Below are positions 1-7,219 of a stretch of 17,727 nt of DNA, one piece after another. The notes under the pieces were generated by a model. The model ran no database searches, had not been told where the DNA came from, and was given only the letters and a program-made list of their open reading frames with translations. Source of the DNA: Pseudomonadota bacterium (GTDB lineage Bacteria > Pseudomonadota > Gammaproteobacteria > Burkholderiales > Burkholderiaceae_C). A program made the translations under genes and the position numbers. Every line of letters starts with the position of its first letter. Position 1 is the first letter of the stretch. The stretch covers positions 1 through 17,727 of the forward strand of contig JAEYPG010000373.1 of assembly GCA_023410975.1 (NCBI GenBank). Reading direction: 5' to 3'.

Positions 1-249
1 GTCGGCGATCAGGCCGTCACCTCAGGTACCGGGATGAAAATGGCCCAATTGCGCTATGGCATGCGCGGTCTGATTCCGGACGGCATCCTGGTGCGGGTTT
101 CCAGCCTGGACCGGGATACCGAAGCCGCCTTCAGGCGTCATGAAGAATTCGTGCGAGCTCATGTCGCCACCCTGGACACGTCCATGCGCCAGCGGCTGAT
201 GGGCAGCGTCTCCAGCCCCCCGGCAAATTCAAAGACGGCGGCTCTATGA
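1..249 (+). CDS. epsI: EpsI-like exosortase-associated protein, C-terminal part (5' end outside window)
   Basis: The frame is open from base 1 to a TGA at 247-249, so this is the last 82 codons of a longer protein. The visible part contains QLRYGMRGLIPDGILVRVSS, a block I recognise from the C-terminus of EpsI (DUF3485) proteins, which accompany exosortases in Gram-negative exopolysaccharide loci. It is followed by a short amphipathic tail ending in a Ser/Pro/Ala-rich stretch. EpsI can be a separate protein or the C-terminal domain of an exosortase, and which applies cannot be decided here. Its exact biochemical role is not settled. The stop overlaps the start of the next gene as ATGA, which indicates translational coupling and the same operon. 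The family call is from memory of the motif, not a search. Confidence 0.6.
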   Translation, partial: VGDQAVTSGTGMKMAQLRYGMRGLIPDGILVRVSSLDRDTEAAFRRHEEFVRAHVATLDTSMRQRLMGSVSSPPANSKTAAL

Positions 250-1832
250 ATTCCAGTCTATCCCGCGGTTCCTTGCCGCTGTTGTTTCTAGGCCTGGGCT
301 TTGCCGTGCTGATGGGCATGGCGGCAGCCCTCGGACGCCCGGCATTCCTGGCGCCTTTCGTAGGCCTGATTGGCCTGCTGGTGCTGTTCGTCATTCCTGC
401 GCGGCTGGCATTCTGGTCGGTATTGGTCGTTTCCATGGTGCTTGTCGGGCCGGTGATGTATTTCGCCAAGCTGGATTCCGCCCGCTGGGTTCCGCCCCTG
501 CTGACGCTGGCCCTCTATGTGCCGTTGGCAGCGTTCGTGCTCAGGCCTAAAAAGCCCACCCTGGACGCGGGCTGGCCGCTGTGGCTTTTCATTCTGGCCA
601 TGTTCCTGGTTGTGGCGGTATGCAGCACGGCACTCAGCTCGCCGATGGTGGGCGAGGTGGCTGTGGCGTCGCGGGCCTATTTCGCTTTCTGGTCCGTCGC
701 GTTGGCCCTGGCGGTCGGCATGCTGGGGCCGCGCGACATGGCGCTGGCCTGGAAAGCCTTGCTGGCTTGTGCCGTGATCCAGTTGCCGGTGGCTTTGTAC
801 CAGTATCTGGTGGTGGCCAAGGCGTCCAGCCGCCTGTCGCCCTGGGATGCCGTGGTCGGCACTTTCCCCGGCAATATGGAAGGCGGCGGTGCCAGCCATG
901 GCATGGGTATTTTCCTGCTGATCGCCATGGCGGCCGTACTGTCGCTGTGGCGGACGCGCCAGATTCACCGGGGCCTGGCCATCCTGGTGCTGCTCTCCAT
1001 TCTCGGCTCCCTGGGCCTGTCCGAGGTCAAGGCCGCGGTATTGCTGGTGCCGGTGGTATTTGCGCTGGTGTATTACCGGGAACTGCTGCAGCGGCCGGCG
1101 CTGAGCATAGGCGCCGTGCTGATTTCCGTGGCGCTGATGGGCTCGCTGCTCCTGGTCTACGAGAACACTTTCTATGCCAATCGCGGCATGACGCTGTCCG
1201 GCAAGATGCCCACGTCGCCGCTGGAAGCCGTGAAGAACCAGCTCAACCCGGAGGAGGTGCACAGCCGTTCCGAGGGCGGCGTGGTGGTCAGCCGGGCGGC
1301 ACGCATGGCGGACTGGTGGCAGCGCAGCGTGCGCTACGGCGATCCCTTCCATGCCCTGCTGGGTTATGGCATCGGGGCCACGCAGATCTCCTCCATTGGC
1401 ACGGGCGAATTGGTGCGGCAGTTTCCCTATCCACTCGACATGACCAGTACCAACGTACTGTTGTGGGAAACCGGCGTCATTGGGCACGTGCTGTTGATGG
1501 CCGTGCTGGTGCTGGCCGGCATGAATTGCGCGAGCAGTGCCCGCTCGCCCCTGGTGCCGGTGGAGCACAAGGCCCTGCTGGAGGCGGCCGCGGCCGGGCT
1601 GATGATTTATGCCATCACCTTGCCGTACAGCAACTTCGCGCTGCGCGCGGCTCCCTCGCAATTTCTCATGGTGTTCATGCTGGGATATTCGGCCTACTGG
1701 TGGCGCGTGGTCCGGCTGGGTAGCCTGATTCGAGCGGCTGGCCCGGCCCACGCGCCTCAGGACGGTTCTGAGAACAACACGAAAACGGATTTGGCACGCA
1801 AGCACGCGACTCCGAGGTATCTGCATGGATGA
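246..1832 (+). CDS. wzy: O-antigen ligase/Wzy-like polysaccharide polymerase, polytopic membrane protein
   Basis: A 528-residue integral membrane protein with about ten or more hydrophobic segments (roughly residues 10-30, 36-72, 83-99, 111-130, 145-160, 170-190, 219-234, 243-280, 285-305, 405-425, 445-460, 470-487). A long hydrophilic loop at about 306-403 lies before the last spans. Many small membrane segments plus one large late periplasmic loop is the layout of the Wzy_C/O-antigen ligase family, which polymerises undecaprenyl-diphosphate-linked repeat units or ligates glycan at the periplasmic face. The loop carries the fragment LLGYGIGATQ (371-380), like the G-x-G stretch common in this family. 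The last 35 residues are polar and cytoplasmic. Its start overlaps the EpsI stop and its end overlaps the first sulfotransferase by 8 bases. With the wzx gene downstream, a polymerase role is more likely than a lipid A ligase role. The ligase alternative remains open. Confidence 0.75.
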   Translation: MNSSLSRGSLPLLFLGLGFAVLMGMAAALGRPAFLAPFVGLIGLLVLFVIPARLAFWSVLVVSMVLVGPVMYFAKLDSARWVPPLLTLALYVPLAAFVLRPKKPTLDAGWPLWLFILAMFLVVAVCSTALSSPMVGEVAVASRAYFAFWSVALALAVGMLGPRDMALAWKALLACAVIQLPVALYQYLVVAKASSRLSPWDAVVGTFPGNMEGGGASHGMGIFLLIAMAAVLSLWRTRQIHRGLAILVLLSILGSLGLSEVKAAVLLVPVVFALVYYRELLQRPALSIGAVLISVALMGSLLLVYENTFYANRGMTLSGKMPTSPLEAVKNQLNPEEVHSRSEGGVVVSRAARMADWWQRSVRYGDPFHALLGYGIGATQISSIGTGELVRQFPYPLDMTSTNVLLWETGVIGHVLLMAVLVLAGMNCASSARSPLVPVEHKALLEAAAAGLMIYAITLPYSNFALRAAPSQFLMVFMLGYSAYWWRVVRLGSLIRAAGPAHAPQDGSENNTKTDLARKHATPRYLHG

Positions 1833-2724
1833 CAAGGTGGTTTTCATTCTGGGTTCCGGCCGTTCCGGGACCACATTGCTGTACAAATTGCTGGCGGCGC
1901 ATCCCGCAGTCGGTTATTTGAGCAACTACCAAAGCCGTCTGCCGGCGCTGCCCAGCTTGGCCTTGATGCATCGGATTCCCCGCCATTCACTGGCGCTCAA
2001 GCGCAAGGCCTGGTTTGGCGGGCAGGGCAATGCCTATTTCGAAGGGCGGCGCGGGTGGTCGCAGTTCTGGATACCCGCGCCCGCGGAAGCCGAAAGCGTT
2101 TTTGAGCGTGCCGGTATTCCACCCACGCCGGCGCATGACTTCGTGCTGGAAGAACCTGGCCTTGGCCGGCTGAGAAACACTTTTGAGTCGGTATTGCAAC
2201 AGGGCGGCGGCGAGGTGGTGGTATGCAAGCGCACGGCCAACAACCGGCGTGTGGCGGTGCTGCGGCAGGCTTTTCCGCGCTGCAAGTTCGTGCATCTGGT
2301 GCGGGATGGCCGCAGCGTGGCCGATTCACTCGTGCGGGTAGGCTGGTGGGCGGACCACCAGTTGTTCTGGGCCGGCAAGACGCCGCGTGAGCTCAAGGCC
2401 GAGGGGGCTAGTGAATTGCATATCGCGGCCCGCAATTGGGTCGAGGGCATGCACCAGATCGAGCGTGGGCTGCAAACCGTCGAAGCCGCGTCGAAGCACA
2501 CCTTGCATTACGAGCAATTGCTGGCCGATCCACATGGCGAGTTGCGCAAGCTGCTGCGTTTCATGGGGGTGCAGGCTTATGCCGATCGAGAGTACGAGGA
2601 TTTCATCGCTTCCCTGTCCATCAAGCCGGTGGACGCCTCATGGCGCCGAAAATGGTCTGCGGCGGACTGTGAAAGTGTCACGGCGCTTCAACGGGATACC
2701 CTGATTCGCTGGGGCTACGCGTGA
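1825..2724 (+). CDS. PAPS-dependent sulfotransferase 1 (Sulfotransfer_3-like)
   Basis: A 299-residue soluble protein with the two PAPS-binding signatures of sulfotransferases. The 5'-phosphosulfate loop is GSGRSGTTLL at residues 10-19, immediately after the first beta strand. The 3'-phosphate site is VHLVRDGRSVADS at 156-168. The C-terminal part has HYEQLLADP (228-236) and a Trp-rich end, as in bacterial carbohydrate sulfotransferases. It would transfer sulfate from PAPS to a hydroxyl of a sugar, at the cytoplasmic side before flipping. The ATG lies inside the end of the polymerase gene, with GAGG about 8 bases upstream, which supports this start. It is the first of three sulfotransferase genes in a row. 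The substrate sugar and position cannot be told from sequence. The class is confident; the exact Pfam subclass is a judgement. Confidence 0.85.
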   Translation: MDDKVVFILGSGRSGTTLLYKLLAAHPAVGYLSNYQSRLPALPSLALMHRIPRHSLALKRKAWFGGQGNAYFEGRRGWSQFWIPAPAEAESVFERAGIPPTPAHDFVLEEPGLGRLRNTFESVLQQGGGEVVVCKRTANNRRVAVLRQAFPRCKFVHLVRDGRSVADSLVRVGWWADHQLFWAGKTPRELKAEGASELHIAARNWVEGMHQIERGLQTVEAASKHTLHYEQLLADPHGELRKLLRFMGVQAYADREYEDFIASLSIKPVDASWRRKWSAADCESVTALQRDTLIRWGYA

Positions 2725-2757
2725 TTCGGTGGAAATAGAGCGGGCTTGTAAATTGCC

Positions 2758-2762
2758 AGGAG
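2758..2762 (+). promoter_or_regulatory. Ribosome binding site that sets the start of sulfotransferase 2
   Basis: AGGAG lies five bases before the ATG at 2768. It favours that ATG over the in-frame GTG at 2729, which has no Shine-Dalgarno match and sits 4 bases after the stop of the previous gene. Confidence 0.7.
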
Positions 2763-2767
2763 TACAG

Positions 2768-3481
2768 ATGCATGCAGTCATCCAATCCATTTACCGCCGC
2801 TCGGTGCCCTGGGGGTGCAGGCAACTGTTGAGAGCCTACAAGCCCAATGGCCCATTGCGCCGCCTGCGCACGATGCCAGACGAGGAAGACTATTGCCTGA
2901 GCCCTTTTGACGAGAATCGCTGCATTTTCGTGCATATCCCCAAAACTGCTGGAATTTCGCTGTGCACAGCCTTGTTCGATTGCAAGGGAGGAGGGCACCT
3001 GACGGCGCGGGCTTACCGTGCCCTGTTCGGTGGCCAAGCATTTGACGAATACTTCAAATTCACCTTCGTGCGCAACCCCTGGGACCGCATCGTCTCTGCC
3101 TATACTTATCTTTCGCAGGGTGGCGGGAATGATCGCGATGCGGCCTGGGGGCGTTCGGTGCTGAGCCAGTACCAGTCGTTCGACGAGTTCGTGCTGCAGT
3201 GGCTGGAGCCGCGCAACATCTATAACCAGATTCACTTCGTTCCGCAGTGGGAATTCGTGGTGAATGGGCAGGGCCATGTCTGCATGGATTTCGTAGGCCG
3301 CTTCGAGCGTCTTGCGGATGATTTCCAGTACGTGGCTGACCAGTTGGGTTGCCGCTGCGATTTGCCGCTGGTCAATGCCAGCCGGCGGCTCTCCTACAGG
3401 GATTATTACTCCGACGCCAGTCGCCGGCGGGTGGCGCAAATTTATGCGCGGGATATTGAACAGTTCGGATACTGTTTTTGA
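2768..3481 (+). CDS. PAPS-dependent sulfotransferase 2 (Sulfotransfer_2 type)
   Basis: A 237-residue protein of a different class from its neighbours. IFVHIPKTAG at 53-62 is the 5'-phosphosulfate loop of the Sulfotransfer_2 family (heparan 2-O/6-O and chondroitin/HNK-1 type enzymes), and FTFVRNPWDRIVSAY at 98-112 is the 3'-phosphate site. FVGRFERL (175-182) and the C-terminal pattern with YRDYY (210-214) and FGYCF (233-237) are also typical. In the loop, the residue after KTAG is Ile where Thr is more usual. The protein would sulfate a hydroxyl on the glycan using PAPS. The ATG at 2768 has a strong Shine-Dalgarno site, so the upstream GTG at 2729 is not used here. Base composition is lower in GC than the genes downstream: 50% in the 60 bases from 2881, counted by hand. 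It lies 43 bases after sulfotransferase 1 and 9 bases before sulfotransferase 3. Confidence 0.85.
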   Translation: MHAVIQSIYRRSVPWGCRQLLRAYKPNGPLRRLRTMPDEEDYCLSPFDENRCIFVHIPKTAGISLCTALFDCKGGGHLTARAYRALFGGQAFDEYFKFTFVRNPWDRIVSAYTYLSQGGGNDRDAAWGRSVLSQYQSFDEFVLQWLEPRNIYNQIHFVPQWEFVVNGQGHVCMDFVGRFERLADDFQYVADQLGCRCDLPLVNASRRLSYRDYYSDASRRRVAQIYARDIEQFGYCF

Positions 3482-3490
3482 GGCAAGGCG

Positions 3491-4423
3491 ATGAAGGTGC
3501 TCTACGTCTGTTCGGCAGCGCGCTGTGGTTCGACGCTGACGGACATGTTCCTGGGTGGACATTCCCAGGCCACCTCGTTGGGCGAGGTGAATTTTCTGGC
3601 CAAGGCCATTCGTGTCGGCGAGCGCTGTTCCTGCGGGGCGCTGGTGAAAGATTGTCCGGACTGGCAGGCGGTGTTCAAGCGGCTCGCGCCCTGGGGTTTC
3701 GTTCCGCAGCAGCCGTACCGCTTCCGGCTGTGGGATGCCGTGGCCTGGACTTACGTGGACCAGGCTCACCAGACGCGCGGCTTTCTGGCCGCGGTGCGCA
3801 TGCGCAAGAGCTGGATGGCGCTGCGGGATTTGCTGCCCGAAGGCGTGCGCTCGCACTGCCCGGTGCCGCCGGCCTACGAGCAGGCCCTGGTGAACAAGAT
3901 GAAGTTGTACGAGGCCGTGGCCGCCGCCTGGGACAAGGAGGTGGTGATCGACTCGTCCAAGAACGTCCGGGAGGCGGTGGAGCTCTACCAGCGGGATCCG
4001 GACACCGTGCGCATCCTGCTCGTAACCCGGGATGGGCGGGGCGTCTACCTGTCGCGGCGCAGCAGCGGACGCGACCGGGAGGAAAGCGTGCGCGGTTGGC
4101 TGAGCTACTACGGCCGGGCGCTGGCCCTGCTGGAGAAGCACGTGCCGGCGGAGGCGCGCATGCAGCTCAAGTACGAGGACATTGCCAGCGCGCCGCGGCG
4201 GGCGGGCGAGACGCTGTGCGACTTCGTGGGGCTGCGCTTCCAGGAGTCCATGCTCCAGCTCGACGGCGCCGTGCGCCACATGGTCAACGGCAACGCCACC
4301 CGCTTCGCGCCGGGCAAGGGCATCAAGCTCGATGAGCGCTGGCGCCATGACCTGCAGCCCGCCGAGCTGTCCTATTTCGACGGCCGTGGCGGCCGCATGA
4401 ACGCGGCCCTGGGCTATCGCTGA
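3491..4423 (+). CDS. PAPS-dependent sulfotransferase 3 (Sulfotransfer_3-like, Cys-motif type)
   Basis: A 310-residue sulfotransferase. The 5'-phosphosulfate loop is SAARCGSTL (8-16) directly after a buried N-terminal strand. VIDSSKN (152-158) and RILLVTRDGRGVYLS (174-188) form the remaining PAPS-site elements, the second being the 3'-phosphate motif. A cysteine cluster, CSCGALVKDCPDW (46-58), and the late block HMVNGNATRF (263-272) recur in one bacterial branch of this family. The cysteines could form a disulfide or hold a metal, but this is not known. The likely role is sulfation of a sugar hydroxyl in the cytoplasm. The gene begins 9 bases after the previous stop, with GAGG and AAGG just upstream, and ends 4 bases before the glycosyltransferase start. 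GC content rises clearly within this gene. The substrate is unknown. Confidence 0.83.
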   Translation: MKVLYVCSAARCGSTLTDMFLGGHSQATSLGEVNFLAKAIRVGERCSCGALVKDCPDWQAVFKRLAPWGFVPQQPYRFRLWDAVAWTYVDQAHQTRGFLAAVRMRKSWMALRDLLPEGVRSHCPVPPAYEQALVNKMKLYEAVAAAWDKEVVIDSSKNVREAVELYQRDPDTVRILLVTRDGRGVYLSRRSSGRDREESVRGWLSYYGRALALLEKHVPAEARMQLKYEDIASAPRRAGETLCDFVGLRFQESMLQLDGAVRHMVNGNATRFAPGKGIKLDERWRHDLQPAELSYFDGRGGRMNAALGYR

Positions 4424-4427
4424 AACC

Positions 4428-5651
4428 ATGCTGAAGCTGCTCTACATCACGGAAGACACCTTTCCTCCCTTCCGGGTCGATGTGGTCGAGCTGTTCGCCC
4501 GCCAGCTCGTGTCCCGGGGCTACACCATCGACTGGGTGATGGACGTGCAGCAGCCGAGCCCGGAGCTGGGAGCCGAGACCCGCTGGCTCGGCAGCCGCGT
4601 GTTCCTGGCCGGCAATGCGGGCGGAGAAGGGCTGCTCGGCCGCGTTACCCGCAACCTCAAGGGCGTGCTCAACGACCTGCGCATCCTGTGGCTGGCGCGG
4701 CGCGGCAACTACCACGTCATCCAAGTCCGGGACAAATTCTTCGCGGGGCTGGTGGCGGCGCTGGCCGCGCGGCTGACCCGGGCCCGCTTCGTGTTCTGGA
4801 TGTCCTATCCGCTGGCCGAGTCCAAGCTGCAGCTGGCGCAGAACCCGCAGGCCCGCCATCGCTGGCTGCTGCGCCTGAAGGGCCGGCTGATGCAGGCCTC
4901 GCTCTACCACGCCATCCTGCCGGCGGCCGATCACGTGTTCGTGCAGAGCGAGCGCATGAAGCGCGACGTGGTGGCGCACGGCATCGACGCCGCGCGCGTG
5001 ACGCCGGTGCCCATGGGCATCCGCGCCGACAAGGTGGGGCAGGCTGCGGACGCACGCCCCCCCTCGCGCGAGGCGCCGCTGCTGCTGCACCTGGGCATCA
5101 TCTTGCGCATCCGCAGCCCCGAGTTCCTGCTGCGCGTGCTGCAGCTGGTGCGGCACCGCTACCCGCTCGCCACGCTGGCCTTCGTGGGCGAGGGGCAGAC
5201 CGCCGCGGACCGGCAGGCGCTGGAGGCCGAGGTGGCCCGGCTGGGGCTGCAGGACGCCGTCACCATCACCGGCTTCCTGCCCATGGAGGAGGCCTGGCGC
5301 TGGGTGGAGCGGGCCGACGTGTGCATCTCGCCCTTCAAGCCCATTCCGGTGCTGGAGTCCACCTCGCCGACCAAGCTGATCGAGTACCTGGCCATGGCCA
5401 AGTGCGTGGTGGCCAACGAGCATCCCGAGCAGTCGCTGGTGATGCAGCAAAGCGGCGCCGGCCGCTGCGTGGCCTGGGACGAGGAAGCCTTTGCCGCCGA
5501 GATCTGCCGCCTGCTCGATGAGCCGCAGCAGGCCCAGGCGCTGGCCGCACGCGGCCCCGATTGGGTTCGCACGCACCGCACCTACGAGGCCATCGCGCAG
5601 CTGGTGGATGCGCAGTACCGGCGCCTGGTGGCCCACGAGGCGCGGAGCTGA
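4428..5651 (+). CDS. Glycosyltransferase family 4 (GT-B fold)
   Basis: A 407-residue GT-B enzyme of the GT4 type. The N-terminal Rossmann half begins MLKLLYITED, with PPF at 13-15. The C-terminal half starts near residue 215 (LLLHLGIIL, 218-226), contains FVGEGQ (252-257), and ends with the donor-site block SPFKPIPVLESTSPTKLIEY at 301-320, where Glu319 is the conserved nucleotide-sugar-binding acid of the EX7E region. The STSPTK variant is common among exopolysaccharide glycosyltransferases. It would add one sugar from a nucleotide donor to the lipid-linked repeat unit at the inner membrane. It is the only clear Leloir-type glycosyltransferase in the window, so the initiating and other transferases must lie outside it. 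It starts 4 bases after sulfotransferase 3, and its TGA overlaps the flippase ATG by one base. The 60 bases from 4861 are 70% GC by hand count. Confidence 0.88.
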   Translation: MLKLLYITEDTFPPFRVDVVELFARQLVSRGYTIDWVMDVQQPSPELGAETRWLGSRVFLAGNAGGEGLLGRVTRNLKGVLNDLRILWLARRGNYHVIQVRDKFFAGLVAALAARLTRARFVFWMSYPLAESKLQLAQNPQARHRWLLRLKGRLMQASLYHAILPAADHVFVQSERMKRDVVAHGIDAARVTPVPMGIRADKVGQAADARPPSREAPLLLHLGIILRIRSPEFLLRVLQLVRHRYPLATLAFVGEGQTAADRQALEAEVARLGLQDAVTITGFLPMEEAWRWVERADVCISPFKPIPVLESTSPTKLIEYLAMAKCVVANEHPEQSLVMQQSGAGRCVAWDEEAFAAEICRLLDEPQQAQALAARGPDWVRTHRTYEAIAQLVDAQYRRLVAHEARS

Positions 5652-7219
5652 TGGCGCAATCCAAGCATCACGACGGCCGCTATTCCGCCGCGCGGATCCG
5701 CAAGGCCCTGCTGTTTTTCATCGTCGGGCGCGGCGCCCAGGCGCTGACTTTCCTGCTGCTGACGCTGCTGCTGGTGCGCGTGCTTCCCGCGCGCGACTAC
5801 GGCGCCTACATGGCCGTGTGGGGCATGGTCGAGCTGATGGTGCCGCTGAGCTCCTTTGGCCTGCTCGAAGCCAGCCGCCGCTACCTGCCGATGCTGGCGC
5901 AGACGGGCTCGCGCCAAGCCATGCTGCCTTTCGTGCGCAGCGTGGTGCTCGTGCGGCTGCTGCTGCTGGGCGGCTGGGCCGTGGCGCTGGCGCTGCTGTG
6001 GCCCTCGGTGCTGCAGTTCCTGGGCGTGCAGCGGGAAGAGCTGGGCCATGCCCTGGCGGTGGCCGGGGCCATCGCCGTCATCTGCAGCGTGCCGGCCTTC
6101 CGCTTCGTCGGCGAGATGCTGGAGTCGCTGCTGGAGCAGAAGTGGTCGCAACTGCTGCACGCGACGATGCCGCTGATGCGCATGCTGGGCGTGGCCGCGC
6201 TGCTGGTGTCGGGCCGACTGGAGCTGGGGCTGCTGCTGCTGCTCGACGCCGGCATCGCGCTGCTGTTCCTGCTGGCGTCGCTGGCGGTGCTGTACGCCAA
6301 GCTGCGGGAGATGCCGGATGGCGACCCGGCGGCGCTGGACTTTAAGGAGGTGCTCTCCTTCTCCTGGCACATGACGGGCGTGAACCTGCTGCAGGCCACG
6401 GCCAGCATCGGCGCGCTGCGGCTGCTGGTGGCCCGTTACCTGGGCCTGGAGGCTGCGGGCATGTTCGCCTTCCTGCAGCAGCTGCTGCTGATGGTGGGGC
6501 GCTACATGCCGGCACAGGTGCTGGGCAGCGTCGTGCGGCCGGTGCTGGCCGCACGCCATGCCCAGGGGGAGCACGCCACCGTGATCGGTTCGCTGGAGCT
6601 GCTGTGGAAGGCCAACCTGATGATGCTGGTGGCGTGGCTGGCGGCGGTGGGCGTGAGCGGGGACGAGCTGATGGCGCAGGCCAGCGGCGGACGCTTCGCC
6701 GACACGGGCCAGGTGATGTTCCTGATGCTGCTGGGCCTGGGCGCGACTACCCAGGGGCAGAACATCTCGATGTGCATGCAGCTCTACGGCATCACCAAGC
6801 AGCTGCGGGCGCAGAGCGTGCTCTTCCTGCTGGTGCCGCTGGGCGTGGTGCTGGGCAGCCGCTACGGCCTCGCGGGCGTGGCGGCGGGCATCGCGCTCAC
6901 GCACGGCTTCAAAAACGTCTTCGCCACCTGGTGGCTGCGGCGTCAGGGCATCCACCTGGCCTATGACCTGCGGGCGCTGGGGCGCCTCTCGTTGGGCATG
7001 GCCATCGCCGTGCTGCTGGCTGCGGCGCTGCATGCCGCGCTGGGGCCGTGGGTGGCGCTGGCCATGTTGGGCCTCTTTACCGTGGCGGCCATGGTCCTGA
7101 GCAAGCCCCTGCGCGAGAGCGAGTTCCAGCTCATGTCGGGTTTCTTCAAGGGCCGCAAGGGCCGGCTGGCCTCCTGGCTGCACGCGCTGGTCCACATCGA
7201 TCGCAAGGGGTTGACATGA
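5651..7219 (+). CDS. wzx: Wzx-type oligosaccharide flippase (MOP superfamily)
   Basis: A 522-residue polytopic membrane protein with about 12-14 hydrophobic segments spread evenly along its length and no large soluble domain, as in the polysaccharide-specific MOP/PST flippases. The N-terminal region (KALLFFIVGRGAQALTFLL, residues about 17-35, then VRVLPARDYGAYMAV, about 40-54) matches the usual start of this family, where a first helix is followed by a short loop and a YGAY-like motif. It would move the undecaprenyl-diphosphate repeat unit, already sulfated and acylated, across the inner membrane to the polymerase. I chose the ATG at 5651, which overlaps the glycosyltransferase stop as TGATG. 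The reading frame is open further upstream, but that part lies inside the glycosyltransferase gene. The end overlaps the next gene by 4 bases (ATGA). Confidence in the class is high; substrate specificity cannot be read. Confidence 0.85.
   Translation: MAQSKHHDGRYSAARIRKALLFFIVGRGAQALTFLLLTLLLVRVLPARDYGAYMAVWGMVELMVPLSSFGLLEASRRYLPMLAQTGSRQAMLPFVRSVVLVRLLLLGGWAVALALLWPSVLQFLGVQREELGHALAVAGAIAVICSVPAFRFVGEMLESLLEQKWSQLLHATMPLMRMLGVAALLVSGRLELGLLLLLDAGIALLFLLASLAVLYAKLREMPDGDPAALDFKEVLSFSWHMTGVNLLQATASIGALRLLVARYLGLEAAGMFAFLQQLLLMVGRYMPAQVLGSVVRPVLAARHAQGEHATVIGSLELLWKANLMMLVAWLAAVGVSGDELMAQASGGRFADTGQVMFLMLLGLGATTQGQNISMCMQLYGITKQLRAQSVLFLLVPLGVVLGSRYGLAGVAAGIALTHGFKNVFATWWLRRQGIHLAYDLRALGRLSLGMAIAVLLAAALHAALGPWVALAMLGLFTVAAMVLSKPLRESEFQLMSGFFKGRKGRLASWLHALVHIDRKGLT

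Noticed and set aside
288..1886. 532-codon open frame antisense to the polymerase gene
   Set aside because: It is rich in His, Gln, Arg and Pro with no domain-like pattern, as expected for the antisense of a GC-rich gene. The plus strand codes a clear membrane protein with coupled neighbours.
2729..2767. Upstream GTG start for sulfotransferase 2
   Set aside because: It has no ribosome site, whereas the ATG at 2768 has AGGAG five bases before it.
2678..4429. 583-codon open frame antisense to sulfotransferases 2 and 3
   Set aside because: It spans two real genes with intact PAPS motifs on the other strand, and its composition is that of a shadow frame.
4323..7195. Long antisense frames opposite the glycosyltransferase and flippase genes
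   Set aside because: Gln/His/Arg-rich shadows of GC-rich genes; the forward proteins have recognisable folds and overlapping starts and stops.
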